From: Synechococcus sp. 1G10
GTDB lineage: Bacteria > Cyanobacteriota > Cyanobacteriia > PCC-6307 > Cyanobiaceae
Length of the DNA: 64,000 nt
Assembly (NCBI RefSeq): GCF_002252625.1
Contig: NZ_NQKW01000008.1
Coordinates: 62,001 to 126,000 of the forward strand
Reading direction: 5' to 3'
The notes under the pieces are model-generated. The model ran no database searches. It was not told where the DNA came from and was given only the letters and a program-made list of their open reading frames with translations. This document shows positions 38,113 through 46,390 of the stretch, piece by piece. A program made the position numbers and the translations under genes. Each line of letters opens with the position of its first letter. The first letter of the stretch is position 1.

Positions 38113-38776
38113 CGGCCAGCCTCTCCAATGCAGTTGTCATCTCGCGCTCCAGCAGGATCGCGATCTCTGCGGCGTCATCCATCGCTGCCAGGTCTGACGC
38201 CAGCCGCACCGGCAGTCCCATCAGCCGCTGCAGGATCTGCCGTCCTGCCTCGAACCATGCTTTCTTGATCGCCCGCGCATCCATCAGCTCCATCTCCTCC
38301 CGTGCCAGGTCGATCTCCAGCAGTCGCGCACGTAGCTCCGCTGACCGGCGCTCTGATTCAGCTCGTGGCTGCCTGGCGCTGCTGTCATCCGCCTGCGCTT
38401 GCGCCTGATCCAGCTCAGCCGCCAGCTTCTCTGCATCCCCGTCTTTTGGCACCTGGCCCCACAGCAGGGATGGCACCGCATCAAGCGGTTCATCCGGCTG
38501 CCGCTGAGTGGTTGCCGGTGGCGGTGGCGGCCATGGGCCGGGTGTTGCCGGTGCTGTTGGCTGTGGCAATGGTGGCCGCATTGGCTGCTTGCTTCCGGTC
38601 TTCTTTCCTTTGGTTGTTGACTGCCAGTCGGGTATGGCTTCGGTGTTGATCAATACGCTGCGATCCTGGCGTTTCACCCACTCCGGCGCAATCCGCCCTC
38701 GCCGGATGCCGGTTGTCACGTTCGCAGCGGTGCATCCCACCTTCTCTGCAAACAGTTTCTGGCTGATCCACGGCAT
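38096..38776 (-). CDS. Terminase small subunit, Nu1-like
   Basis: A 226-aa protein. MPWISQKLFAEKVGCTAANV TTGIRRGRI at the start is a winged-HTH as in lambda Nu1. A Pro-rich linker follows (PPLPQPTAPATPGPWPPPPP), then a coiled-coil (AEKLAAELDQAQAQADDSSA) and a helical C-terminus. ATG 38776 is chosen for the HTH start and lies 3 bases after the upstream stop. It recognises phage DNA and recruits the GpA-type subunit encoded next. Confidence 0.85.
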   Translation of the reverse strand: MPWISQKLFAEKVGCTAANVTTGIRRGRIAPEWVKRQDRSVLINTEAIPDWQSTTKGKKTGSKQPMRPPLPQPTAPATPGPWPPPPPATTQRQPDEPLDAVPSLLWGQVPKDGDAEKLAAELDQAQAQADDSSARQPRAESERRSAELRARLLEIDLAREEMELMDARAIKKAWFEAGRQILQRLMGLPVRLASDLAAMDDAAEIAILLEREMTTALERLAGDMPC

Positions 38777-38778
38777 GG

Positions 38779-39099
38779 TTAAGTCTTCACCAGTGCGCAA
38801 ATCTCTTTCACCACCTGCCGGCAGCCGTTATAGTCACCTACTCGCAGCATCTCCTGGTACAATCTCCTGTAACTCAGCAGCGCCCAGCCGCGCACTGAGT
38901 TGGCGTTAGGTTGTCCAGCTTGCGCTAGATATTGCTGCACGGTTGTCATCACTGCCCCGCAGTTGGCGTCCGGGTAGGTCTGGGCCAGCGCCTCCTTTAC
39001 CTGCCGTTCACTTGCTCCAGTCAGCAGCCACTCGATCACCGCCTCCACCGGCGGCGGCTCGGCTGGCGTAGTGACAGTGATTTCGCTGATTTCATCCAT
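38779..39099 (-). CDS. Small phage protein upstream of Nu1
   Basis: A 106-aa acidic protein (MDEISEITVTTPAEPPPVEA). VIEWLLTGASERQVKEALAQ looks like an HTH-type segment, and a helical C-terminus (RRLYQEMLRVGDYNGCRQVV) follows. It overlaps the preceding gene by 8 bases and ends 2 bases before the Nu1-like start, so it belongs to the packaging operon. It may be a second DNA-binding packaging factor; function unknown. Confidence 0.65.
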   Translation of the reverse strand: MDEISEITVTTPAEPPPVEAVIEWLLTGASERQVKEALAQTYPDANCGAVMTTVQQYLAQAGQPNANSVRGWALLSYRRLYQEMLRVGDYNGCRQVVKEICALVKT

Positions 39100-39769
39100 G
39101 ATCGCTATAACACTTCAGCTGGTCGCTGGTTGACGCCAGGGAGAGGCTCTTGTCCTGCCTCCTCCAGACGTCATCCAGGGCAGCGCTCAGGAAGTCGCAC
39201 AGCTCAGGATCATGTCCAACCTGGAAGCTCTCCAGCCGTGGGTTCTGGTTCAGGTTCATGCTGCTCCGCAGCGCTACGGCCCATTCTTCGCTGCGCAGCG
39301 TCACGAACTTGGCGTGCGTCCTGGTCACCCTGATGCTGTCATCTCCAAACGTCTCCCGTATCCTGGCGGCCAGTTCCGGCACTCGCCTCACAAAAGTCTG
39401 ATCCACCAACCACCGGCAGGCGGTCACCTTCCCTGATTGCATCAGCAGCATCATCCGCTCTACGTCGGCATGGGCAGCGGTCCATGTGCTGATCTCCATT
39501 CTTGCCGGTCCGATCTTCTCCAGTAGCGCCTCAATCAGATCGGACAAGCTGAACTGCCCACGGGTGAACCCAAACAGCTCCATCCCGTCGCGCTCCAGCT
39601 CCTTCACGATTTCGACGGCAGACTCGTGCCGGAAATCTTGCGCATTTCTGCGGCGGATCGGTCGTTTCACCACTGCCTGCTGGATGCAGTCAGGCGGCGC
39701 CACTGCATCCACTCGACCATTCAGCAGCGGGTTGACCGGGATCTGCAGCTGGCCAGTCATGGCAAGCAT
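39092..39769 (-). CDS. PLD-like nuclease-fold phage protein
   Basis: A 225-aa protein with a single PLD half-site: RTHAKFVTLRSEEWAVALRS SMNLNQNPRLE (HxK...S..N.N...E). Phage operons upstream of GpA-type terminase often carry this family. One HKD-like motif implies a dimer if active. It is first in the packaging operon, and a cluster of CCAGTTTAAC sites lies 20-60 bases upstream. Confidence 0.75.
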   Translation of the reverse strand: MLAMTGQLQIPVNPLLNGRVDAVAPPDCIQQAVVKRPIRRRNAQDFRHESAVEIVKELERDGMELFGFTRGQFSLSDLIEALLEKIGPARMEISTWTAAHADVERMMLLMQSGKVTACRWLVDQTFVRRVPELAARIRETFGDDSIRVTRTHAKFVTLRSEEWAVALRSSMNLNQNPRLESFQVGHDPELCDFLSAALDDVWRRQDKSLSLASTSDQLKCYSDHG

Positions 39770-39788
39770 CCTCGGAGATTCGCTTCTC

Positions 39789-39828
39789 CCCAGTTTAACA
39801 CCCAGAAGTTAAACTGGGCCAGTTTAAC
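39789..39828. promoter_or_regulatory. Triple operator CCAGTTTAAC
   Basis: CCAGTTTAAC occurs at 39790-39799 and 39819-39828, and inverted (GTTAAACTGG) at 39808-39817. The first two form an 11-bp inverted repeat with an 8-base spacer. The cluster lies just upstream of the terminase operon's first start codon (39769), as expected for a phage repressor or activator site. Confidence 0.65.
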
Positions 39829-40083
39829 CGGGAAAAGTCTGGCACTAGCGAAAAAGCGAGGAGCCGGGGCCCCGCATGTAACAAACCCTCAGGAAGAACC
39901 TATAAGTGCCACCCCCTCGGCTATCCTTGCTCACTACAAGTAACAGTAGGTAGGTATCACTACTCTCGGCATTCCGGGCTATGGCATGGTGGCCGCCTCC
40001 TGCCGCTTGCGCTGCTTTGCTTCGCGATGTGCCTGACCGAGCGCCAGTGGCGCCTCTAGGCAACGCCCTAGCAACAAAGCATG
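39829..40083. other. Deletion scar region between phage operons
   Basis: No gene is seen. The Rad52 homolog stops abruptly at its right edge, so this stretch probably marks a deletion that joined the early and packaging parts of the phage remnant. Confidence 0.4.
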
Positions 40084-40215
40084 TCAGTACGACATCACCT
40101 GCCAGCCCTCCAGGTAGCTGACCTTGGTGCGGCCCTGTTCGCGCTGGCGAACCTTGGCGCGATCGAGGGGGGCGGAGAGGGACTGAATCTGCTCGGCGGA
40201 GAACGTGCAGGTCAT
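40084..40215 (-). pseudogene. N-terminal stub of a Rad52-like recombinase
   Basis: MTCTFSAEQIQSLSAPLDRA, then KVRQREQGRTKVSYLEGWQV and a stop two residues later (MSY). The SAPLD...VR.R.QG..KVSYLEGW block is the start of phage/bacterial Rad52/22-type single-strand annealing proteins, which normally continue for 150 or more residues. The remainder is missing. It follows Gp157 and a 69-aa gene, the usual company of phage recombinases. Confidence 0.8.
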
Positions 40216-40250
40216 GGCATCGAGGGGGTGAGTGGGAACAGGGTTCGGGA

Positions 40251-40460
40251 TCAGTGGGCGGCGGTTTTCTGCGGCGGTTCGATCAGCACCCAGCAGGGCG
40301 GTTCGCTGCAGTGGATGTGATCCGGGGAGGGCCGGCGGCCTGGTTGGCGGGTGATCGGCACCACCCAGCTGGCCAGGCGGGTGGACCAGATGTGACCACT
40401 GGGCCTGGGGCTGGTGGGTGTGGTGGTGGAGCTGGCGCTGACGTAGGGGGAGAGATCCAT
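40251..40460 (-). CDS. Small phage hypothetical protein
   Basis: A 69-aa protein (MDLSPYVSASSTTTPTSPRP) with a constrained-looking second half RLASWVVPITRQPGRRPSPD, then CSEPPCWVLIEPP. It sits between the Gp157 gene and the Rad52 stub on the same strand. Unknown function. Confidence 0.5.
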   Translation of the reverse strand: MDLSPYVSASSTTTPTSPRPSGHIWSTRLASWVVPITRQPGRRPSPDHIHCSEPPCWVLIEPPQKTAAH

Positions 40461-40569
40461 AGCTGTCGTGGTGTGAGGTGGCGACGGACTGAGTGGTGAT
40501 GGCTCGCAATGGATGACATGGGCCCGCCTCTGCAGCGGACCCGTATCGAGGTGGCCTCTGGCTCCCCGC

Positions 40570-41202
40570 TCAGTGGATGCGCCAGCTGCGGCGCGACACC
40601 AGTTGGACGCCGGCGATCTGGTGGCCGGCCTTCAGTGCTTCCTTGATGGCGGCCTTATCCGGTTGGCTGGTGGTCTTCGTCACCAGCCACTCCTGTGCCA
40701 GGGCCTGCTCGTCGTCGATCTCAACGGCCTGGGATTTGCGGCTGCTCAGCTCGTGGTTGGGGAAGGAGAAGCGGGTGGCCCCCGGCTGCAGCCGGGTGAG
40801 CACCAGAACGAGGGAGTCCTCAAGGGACTCGGCCCGACCGGCATCGGAGCGGGCGAGATCGGTAAGCCGCTTGGCCTGCTGCTGCCGGTAGGCGGCCTGG
40901 CCGCGCAGGTGCTCGATCACCCAGCAGGTGGCATCGGCCTTGGCCGCCAGGGCCTGCTTGTTGCCCTCGTCTGCGAGAAGGGCGGCCTCCAACTCAGCGA
41001 GGGCGCGGCTGCGTTGCTCGGGCTCATCGGCCTCCAGCTGCTCGGCCAGCTGGCTGATGACGGTGGTGAGCTCCCGGGCCTCGATGCCCAGCTGCCAGAG
41101 GGAGCCGGAGCGGCGGATGGAGGTGGCGGGACCGGCGGCTTCTGGAGCAGCCACAGCTGGGGCAATGCCAGGAGCGACGGCTATGGGGGTGAGAACAGGC
41201 AT
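40570..41202 (-). CDS. Siphovirus Gp157-family protein
   Basis: A 210-aa protein: IEARELTTVISQLAEQLEAD, KADATCWVIEHLRGQAAYRQ, QQAKRLTDLARSDAGRAESL and TRFSFPNHELSSRKSQAVEI. This matches the Gp157 family (coiled-coil first half, beta C-terminal part), known from siphoviruses, where it has been linked to phage resistance. The Ala/Pro-rich N-terminus (about 35 residues) is additional. It is in the early-gene part of the phage remnant. Confidence 0.85.
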   Translation of the reverse strand: MPVLTPIAVAPGIAPAVAAPEAAGPATSIRRSGSLWQLGIEARELTTVISQLAEQLEADEPEQRSRALAELEAALLADEGNKQALAAKADATCWVIEHLRGQAAYRQQQAKRLTDLARSDAGRAESLEDSLVLVLTRLQPGATRFSFPNHELSSRKSQAVEIDDEQALAQEWLVTKTTSQPDKAAIKEALKAGHQIAGVQLVSRRSWRIH

Positions 41203-41251
41203 GACAGTGAAAAGGGGATGGGGAACGAAGCGCCAACAGGCGCGGAAGGCT

Positions 41252-41773
41252 TCAGGGGCAAGAGGCAGAAGCGGGCTTGGCCCAGCGAGCGGCGGATGGG
41301 CTGACCTCGACCACGGCGATCGGCACCGGGGAGCGGGAGGCCATGCGGCGGGCTTCTCTCACCAGCGAGGCCGTGCCGGGCCCGCCGGGGAAGGCCACCA
41401 CCAGCACCGAGGTGGAGACACCAGGTGAGGTGTGGGCCACGGCCCGGGCAACGGCCAGCTCGATGAGCTCCCGATTGCGGATCGGACCGGCAGCCCGGCC
41501 ATGGCGCTGCCACTCGGCTGGCATGACCAGCGCCGACCAACCCAGCTGATGGGCGGCACGGGCAATGGCGGCATCAGCTCCTCGTGCTCCGCCATGGAGC
41601 AGCAGATGAACCAGCCGGCCGCCACTGCGGGCCAGCAGCTCAGCGGCGACCCGCTGATGGGGCCAGGCCAGATCACGGCCGCCGCCAGCCGCGATCACAA
41701 GGGAGCTACCGGGGCTCCTTGCGGGCCCGGATGAAGTACAAAAAGCCATGGAATCAGTTGCCGCAGGTGACAA
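41252..41773 (-). CDS. DUF2493/YspA-like SLOG protein
   Basis: A 173-aa protein with LVIAAGGGRDLAWPHQRVAA, LLHGGARGADAAIARAAHQL, AGPIRNRELIELA and VVAFPGGPGTASLVREARR. These are the loops of the cpYpsA-related SLOG family (DUF2493), a predicted nucleotide or nucleotide-derivative sensor frequent in phages. The true start may be nearer residue 25, where the fold begins. It heads the leftward phage remnant. Confidence 0.85.
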   Translation of the reverse strand: MSPAATDSMAFCTSSGPARSPGSSLVIAAGGGRDLAWPHQRVAAELLARSGGRLVHLLLHGGARGADAAIARAAHQLGWSALVMPAEWQRHGRAAGPIRNRELIELAVARAVAHTSPGVSTSVLVVAFPGGPGTASLVREARRMASRSPVPIAVVEVSPSAARWAKPASASCP

Positions 41774-42504
41774 CTGATCGGGGCATCATGCCGCTTGTGA
41801 GAGTGCGGCGGTGATGGCGAGATCAGGGGATGAGGTTGCCGCAGGCGATGGGCTCGGGGCCTTTGGCGCGACCCACATTCTACCAGTACAAATGCACTTT
41901 AGACACTGCAGAGACACTGCGATGACTTGGATCTGAGGGGTTCTGGCTCATGCTCACGGACCTCGAATGGGTGACAGCCAGCTGGCCATCTTTGCGGCCG
42001 GCCTGGGGCTCAGGCCTGATGGACAGCCGCGCAGCCGCGCGAGGTATCCCAAGGCCACCGGCGCTCCTGATCTATCACCTACCGGCCGGATGAGTGGCGG
42101 CACCGCAGCCGCGGGAAAGCTGCTGGGCAGGCGTGACCTGAGCAAGCCCATCCCGGCGGCGGCGAGGGGAGATCAGATTCACGCGAGCGCAAGGGTCGGC
42201 GCAGCCGACTTGCCTGCCCTTGCGCCGCGTGACACCCTGCATCCCCGCCGCCGGGTGGTCTCAGTCCTTCTGCTCTTGAGGCGCCTTCTTTTTGAGCGGC
42301 CAACTGCAAGAGATGCAAGAGAAAGTCCCGGGCTGCTTCAGGCAGATCAATCACCGGCTTACGTGCCCAGCGACCACCGACGGGCTCCGCTGAGCGGCCT
42401 AAAACCCTTGAAAGGCCAACAGGAGGCGAGTTTCTCTTGCACTTTCTCTTGCATGTCAAAAAACAAGGGCCCCCGGTTTCGCCGAGAACCCTTACGGTGA
42501 CTAA
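41774..42504. other. Gene-free stretch left of the att site
   Basis: No convincing gene. On the minus strand a short frame from ATG 42452 starts MQEKVQEKLASCWPFKGFRP and ends soon after, resembling the start of a phage integrase; it may be a leftover. GCAAGAGA-type repeats occur near 42307-42330 and, in inverse, near 42433-42452. Confidence 0.45.
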
Positions 42505-42550
42505 TCGGGGCGACAGGATTCGAACCTGCGACCTAGTGCTCCCAAAGCTC
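42505..42550 (-). other. att site: 3' half of tRNA-Pro
   Basis: The minus strand reads CTTTGGGAG, a variable stretch, then GGTCGCAGGTTCGAATCC TGTCGCCCCG A. This is the anticodon loop (TTTGGGA, anticodon UGG), T arm and 3' acceptor strand of a tRNA-Pro. The 5' acceptor and D arm are absent upstream, so it is not a functional tRNA. A tyrosine integrase starts 100 bases away. The partial copy's 3' side (left) is therefore chromosome, and the inserted element lies to the right. Confidence 0.8.
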
Positions 42551-42646
42551 GCTTTTGCCTTTCTGTGAGAAGCCAGGAGCAGTCTCGGATCTTGCCCAAA
42601 AAGCATTGCCAGCACTGCTTTCCACCCTGCCAACTCTTGGCAGTCC

Positions 42647-43912
42647 ATGCCGCTGCATGCCAACCTGTGGGGCGGAATCTCTCCCAGAATCTCTCCCATG
42701 CCCCGCCCGAGTGTCTGGGTAACGGTCCTGAGGGCTGGTCTCTCCCACAGCCTCTCCCAGGAGGGCTGCCGCTCCGGAATCACGGTCAATGAGAAGCGGG
42801 GTAAGGCCCGGGTCAATATCTCCGAGGCCCTGGGCGATGGCCGCCGCAGGCAGGTGCCGCTGCCGATCGACTGGGCACCAGAGAATGTTGATGCGATCCG
42901 AGAAGCCGCCCTCGCCATCTATCGCGGCCTTGTCGCTGGCCAGCCAGTTGAGGTCGCCATCGAAGCCGTGGCAGGGGAGCCGGAAGCCGGCATCAGCAAC
43001 GCTGGGCCCATCAGCTGGCCCGCCTTGATCGAGGCGTTCCGCGAGCGCAAGCTGGGCAGTGGCGAGATCAAGCCAACGACGTGGACCAACATCTACGCCC
43101 GGCGCATGAAGGTGATCCTGGCTGCGGTTGATCGAGCCGAGACGCCTGTGCAGTTGCTGGAGGCCATCACGGCTCCTTGGGCCAGCCAGCCTGGTTGTCG
43201 CGGTCGGCAACTCCAGGTGCAGCAGACCGCCGCGATCCTCCGTTGGGGAGTCGATACGGGCCGCCTGCCGGCTGAGTGGGCACCGCCGCTGGATCTCAGC
43301 CCCTATGTGGGGCGTAAACGGGAGGCTGCTGCCGTCACGACGCCTCTTGCCGTTGGGGAGATCCTGGCCCTTGTGGAGACGATCCCCGATTCGAAGTGGC
43401 GCTATGCCTTTCAACTGCTCTCCGCCTATGGGCTCAGACCGGAAGAACTGCAGCACCTTGAACTTCGTGGTGGGCGACTGTGGTGCACCTACTCGAAGAT
43501 CTCCAGTCGTGGCAGGACCGAACCCAGGCCGCTCAGGCTCTTGCCCTGCGATCCATGGGCAGCTGAGTGGAACCTTGAAGCCAACTACCAAGCTGATCGA
43601 TTGCCGCCCATGAAACCCGGACTCGGAGCCGATGCCATGGGCCTCTACATGCGCCGCCGAGGACTTTGGACTGAACTTCGGCAGCGGTATGAGGCCGAAG
43701 GAGAAAAGCTGGTGCTCTATTCCTGCCGCCATGCTTACGCGCACCGCGCCCACACCCTCTGCTCAATGCTGCCCACCAAGTTTGTGGCGGCTGCCATGGG
43801 CCATAGCCTTGAAACACACCTCGCCGCTTACAGCCGCTGGATCGGAGACGATGAAGTGGACGCAGCATTTGAGCGGGCAGCCCAGCGGATGGAGCAGCTC
43901 AAAGCCGGCTGA
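42647..43912 (+). CDS. Tyrosine-type site-specific integrase
   Basis: A 421-aa recombinase with a helical core-binding domain (LIEAFRERKLGSGEIKPTTW) and catalytic domain: Arg in AYGLRPEELQ near 262, SCRHAYAHRA near 358-366, GHSLETHLAAYSRW with the Tyr nucleophile near 395. It adjoins a tRNA-Pro half site, its likely target. The N-terminal 20 residues encode repeats of LSHSL/ISP type from TCTCTCCCA repeats; the start may be ATG 42701. It catalyses integration and excision of the right-hand element. Confidence 0.92.
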   Translation: MPLHANLWGGISPRISPMPRPSVWVTVLRAGLSHSLSQEGCRSGITVNEKRGKARVNISEALGDGRRRQVPLPIDWAPENVDAIREAALAIYRGLVAGQPVEVAIEAVAGEPEAGISNAGPISWPALIEAFRERKLGSGEIKPTTWTNIYARRMKVILAAVDRAETPVQLLEAITAPWASQPGCRGRQLQVQQTAAILRWGVDTGRLPAEWAPPLDLSPYVGRKREAAAVTTPLAVGEILALVETIPDSKWRYAFQLLSAYGLRPEELQHLELRGGRLWCTYSKISSRGRTEPRPLRLLPCDPWAAEWNLEANYQADRLPPMKPGLGADAMGLYMRRRGLWTELRQRYEAEGEKLVLYSCRHAYAHRAHTLCSMLPTKFVAAAMGHSLETHLAAYSRWIGDDEVDAAFERAAQRMEQLKAG

Positions 43913-44002
43913 GGCTTCGGGCATTGCTGGCAAGCCTTGAAGCCAACATCGCCACATACTTGTATTCCTTGATTGGTCGCGATTCAGAACCGATCAGATC
44001 AT

Positions 44003-45343
44003 TCATCGCTCCACCAGCTTCCAGAACCCCCACTTCGCCCCATAGATGTCGTACAGGCGTTCCACGTAGGCCGAGTGATCGGGATGCACCTGCCAGTCGT
44101 CGATGCGGGCAGCCAGCTGTTCACAGCTGCGCAGCTGCTCGGCGGCGTAGCGGTAGCGCTTGGCTCGCCCCATCCACAACGCAAAGAACACCATCGGCCG
44201 CAACAGCAGCGTGGCGGCGAGTGGATAGTCCTTACTCAGGCGTTCCGCGGCGGCGCTGTGAATCGCGTAGGCATCCCCCTCCCACTCGTCCTCATGGGCC
44301 AGCACATGGCGTGCGGCGAGGGCCAGTGCCGGCCATTCCACCAGGAAGTGCAGGCCTAGCAGGCTGATCGGATGCTGCTCGGCCACCTGCAGGGCCCGCT
44401 CTTCCGCTTCCACATCCTCAAAGTCTTCAAGGCGCTTGAGGTAGTCGCGCAGGTGCGGGATCGAGAGGGTCCTGCTGAACCACTGCCAGCGCATCTCCTG
44501 GGCTTCCACCTGGCGATTCAGGGCCTCGAGCACGGCGATGCGGCTGTCGTGCCACTGCGAATCCTCAAAACCTGCGGCGTCTTCTGTCGCTTCATCGAGG
44601 ATCTCCAGGGCCTGCTCCGCCCGCCCGGAAGTCAGAAGGTGTTGGGCCACGGTGGCGGCGATGTCGCGCCAGCGCAGATCCTCCGCAGTGAACTGGGCCA
44701 GGTAGCCATCCACATCACCGCGGGCCACGGCGATCTGGAGAAGGTGGGTGTTGCCGTCGTGGGCGCCATGCTGGCGGCAGTAGCTCCCCAGCAGCTTCAG
44801 GCCCCAGTCGCCCAGGGCGTCTTTCAGCGCTGGCACCAACGCATCGAACTGCTCATAAGTGTTCTCGGCCAGCAGCTCAGCGGCATCTTGCGCCAGTGTT
44901 TCCGGCTCCAGCTGGGCGGCCTGGGCCAGCGGGCCCAGCTGCTCGGCGCCCCGCTCGAATACCCCGATCACCGCCCCGGTGGTGTCTGTGCAGCGCGCCA
45001 GCACACCCTCGGAGAGTTCAAGGAAACGCAGTAGGAGATCGCATGCCTGCCTGGGATCACCGGCCGCGATCGGACCGATGATCGCCTGGAGCTGCGCCTC
45101 CAGATCAGCCACGAGGGCTTTGCGTCTGGCCGAATCCACAAAGGTGCTGGCCCGGTCGATCGCGGTCAGGCGTTTGCGCACTTCCTGAACGGCGCCATCG
45201 ACCCCCTCGGCAGCGGCCAGGGCAAGGCGCAGCCGCCGCTGGATCACGGCGTTGCCACCGCTCACCTCGATCAACAGCTCAGCCAGCGCTGCAGCACCCA
45301 GGGCTTCCAGGTTCTTGGCGTTGAGGGTGCGCTTGCTGGCCAC
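44003..45343 (-). CDS. DUF6880-family protein
   Basis: A 446-aa all-helical protein (MASKRTLNAKNLEALGAAAL AELLIEVS). TPR-like helical pairs run through the middle (AQHLLTSGRAEQALEILDEA), and the C-terminus is a characteristic block (YPLAATLLLRPMVFFALWMG, YVERLYDIYGAKWGFWKLVE). This is DUF6880, seen with SWIM zinc-finger proteins in bacteria. Role unknown. It lies between the integrase and the first VapBC pair and is transcribed toward the integrase; it could be cargo. Confidence 0.8.
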   Translation of the reverse strand: MASKRTLNAKNLEALGAAALAELLIEVSGGNAVIQRRLRLALAAAEGVDGAVQEVRKRLTAIDRASTFVDSARRKALVADLEAQLQAIIGPIAAGDPRQACDLLLRFLELSEGVLARCTDTTGAVIGVFERGAEQLGPLAQAAQLEPETLAQDAAELLAENTYEQFDALVPALKDALGDWGLKLLGSYCRQHGAHDGNTHLLQIAVARGDVDGYLAQFTAEDLRWRDIAATVAQHLLTSGRAEQALEILDEATEDAAGFEDSQWHDSRIAVLEALNRQVEAQEMRWQWFSRTLSIPHLRDYLKRLEDFEDVEAEERALQVAEQHPISLLGLHFLVEWPALALAARHVLAHEDEWEGDAYAIHSAAAERLSKDYPLAATLLLRPMVFFALWMGRAKRYRYAAEQLRSCEQLAARIDDWQVHPDHSAYVERLYDIYGAKWGFWKLVER

Positions 45344-45347
45344 CGCC

Positions 45348-45770
45348 CTAAGCCAGTGCTGGACTCAGGCCCAGGACAGCGGCGGCTTGCTGCATCCGTC
45401 CGTCGAAGCTGGCCAGGTGGGAGCAGCGGCTGTGGAGGGCCACGGCCAGATGCAGGGCATCACCGGCCCGCAGGCCGAGCCCTGGATCCTGCAGCAGCTC
45501 GGCCGCCTGGCGAAAGCGACCGCGGTCCAGCGAACGCAGCTCAACGCCGCCCTGCAGCAGTCGCTCGAACTGCTCTCCTGCGGCCGCTCGAGCCTCCTGG
45601 CTGAGGCCATGCTGGCGCTGCTTGATGCCCAGGGCGCTGTGGGTCTCGGTGATCAGCCAGTCGCTGCTGATCAATGGTTCGCGGCACTGCTCAAACCAGT
45701 TCAGCGCCAGGGGGCTGCGTTCTTCCGGGGTCAGCAGGGCCACCACCACGCTGGTGTCGAGGTAAATCAT
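45348..45770 (-). CDS. VapC-type PIN toxin
   Basis: A 140-aa PIN protein: D5 (MIYLDTS), E42 (TETHSALG), D104 (RAGDALHLAVAL) and D123 (SFDGRM) form the metal site. ATG 45770 starts the conserved strand. Its antitoxin gene ends 13 bases upstream. VapC toxins cleave tRNA or rRNA. Closely similar in layout to the PIN toxin at 50777. Confidence 0.88.
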   Translation of the reverse strand: MIYLDTSVVVALLTPEERSPLALNWFEQCREPLISSDWLITETHSALGIKQRQHGLSQEARAAAGEQFERLLQGGVELRSLDRGRFRQAAELLQDPGLGLRAGDALHLAVALHSRCSHLASFDGRMQQAAAVLGLSPALA

Positions 45771-45783
45771 TGATGGCCCGCCA

Positions 45784-46080
45784 TCACCAGCGCTCACCGG
45801 CGCGGCACTCCTCGATCACCGATGGGGTGAGGGGCATGGTGGCCTGCAGTTGGCGCAGATCGGCGGCAAGAGCAGAGCGATCCAGCCGCTGCAAAGGCTC
45901 CAGGCTCAGTCGGCCGTCGGCCCCGACGACGATCTCGATCTGATCACCCTCCTGCAGGCCGGCCTGACGCAGGCAATCGGCGGGGAGCCGCACCGCCAGG
46001 CTGTTGCCCCAGCGGCGGATCGCTTGCTGGAAGTGCCGGCCGGCATCAACAGAATGGTCACTGGGCTGGGACTGCGCCAA
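45784..46080 (-). CDS. AbrB/MazE-type antitoxin for VapC
   Basis: FQQAIRRWGNSLAVRLPADC, LRQAGLQEGDQIEIVVGADG and LEPLQRLDRSALAADLRQLQ form a SpoVT/AbrB swapped-hairpin DNA-binding domain plus a toxin-binding tail. No ATG is available; TTG 46080 is the first start downstream of the palindromic site at 46110-46129, but the true start may be elsewhere. It should repress the operon and neutralise the PIN toxin. Confidence 0.75.
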   Translation of the reverse strand: MAQSQPSDHSVDAGRHFQQAIRRWGNSLAVRLPADCLRQAGLQEGDQIEIVVGADGRLSLEPLQRLDRSALAADLRQLQATMPLTPSVIEECRAGERW

Positions 46081-46109
46081 AGGAGCCAGCTCGGCCGCAG
46101 TCGGCCTGT

Positions 46110-46129
46110 TGTAGATACACGACTCTACA
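46110..46129. promoter_or_regulatory. Inverted repeat TGTAGA-N8-TCTACA
   Basis: Six-bp arms with an 8-base centre, 30 bases upstream of the antitoxin's likely start. It is a plausible autoregulatory operator of the AbrB-type antitoxin. It lies in the 3' end region of the preceding small HTH gene. Confidence 0.45.
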
Positions 46130-46144
46130 TCCAGTTTGAGTGGT

Positions 46145-46390
46145 TCAGCGCTGGAGATGCCGCCGGCTCCAACCGGTGATCGTGGCCTCCACGTTTTCAA
46201 GGTGCCACTGCAGCGGGCCCCGGCCCTGGGTGCATCCCCAGCGGCGGTAGTGCTTGCCGGGTGTGAGCACCCCCCGCAACCGCAGCTGGCGGAGGGTTTC
46301 GCGGCTCATGCCCAGCGCTGCGCAGGCTTCTGCCGTCGTGACCCAGACCCTCTGGCGCCCAGATGTGGGTGGTGTGGTCTGACTCTCCAT
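46145..46390 (-). CDS. Excisionase-like HTH protein
   Basis: An 81-aa protein with VWVTTAEACAALGMSRETLR QLRLRGVLTPGKHYRRWG, a MerR/excisionase-type winged helix. The W...LENVEATI C-terminus is common in cyanobacterial phage islands. Its ATG overlaps the stop of the antirepressor gene. It could control integrase direction or the lysogeny switch. Confidence 0.75.
   Translation of the reverse strand: MESQTTPPTSGRQRVWVTTAEACAALGMSRETLRQLRLRGVLTPGKHYRRWGCTQGRGPLQWHLENVEATITGWSRRHLQR

Noticed and set aside
42505-42550. Complete tRNA-Pro gene
   Set aside because: Only the anticodon loop, T arm and 3' acceptor are present; the 5' half is missing, so it is an att fragment.
42079-43753. Long leftward frames antisense to the integrase
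   Set aside because: They only mirror the integrase coding strand; catalytic motifs are on the plus strand.
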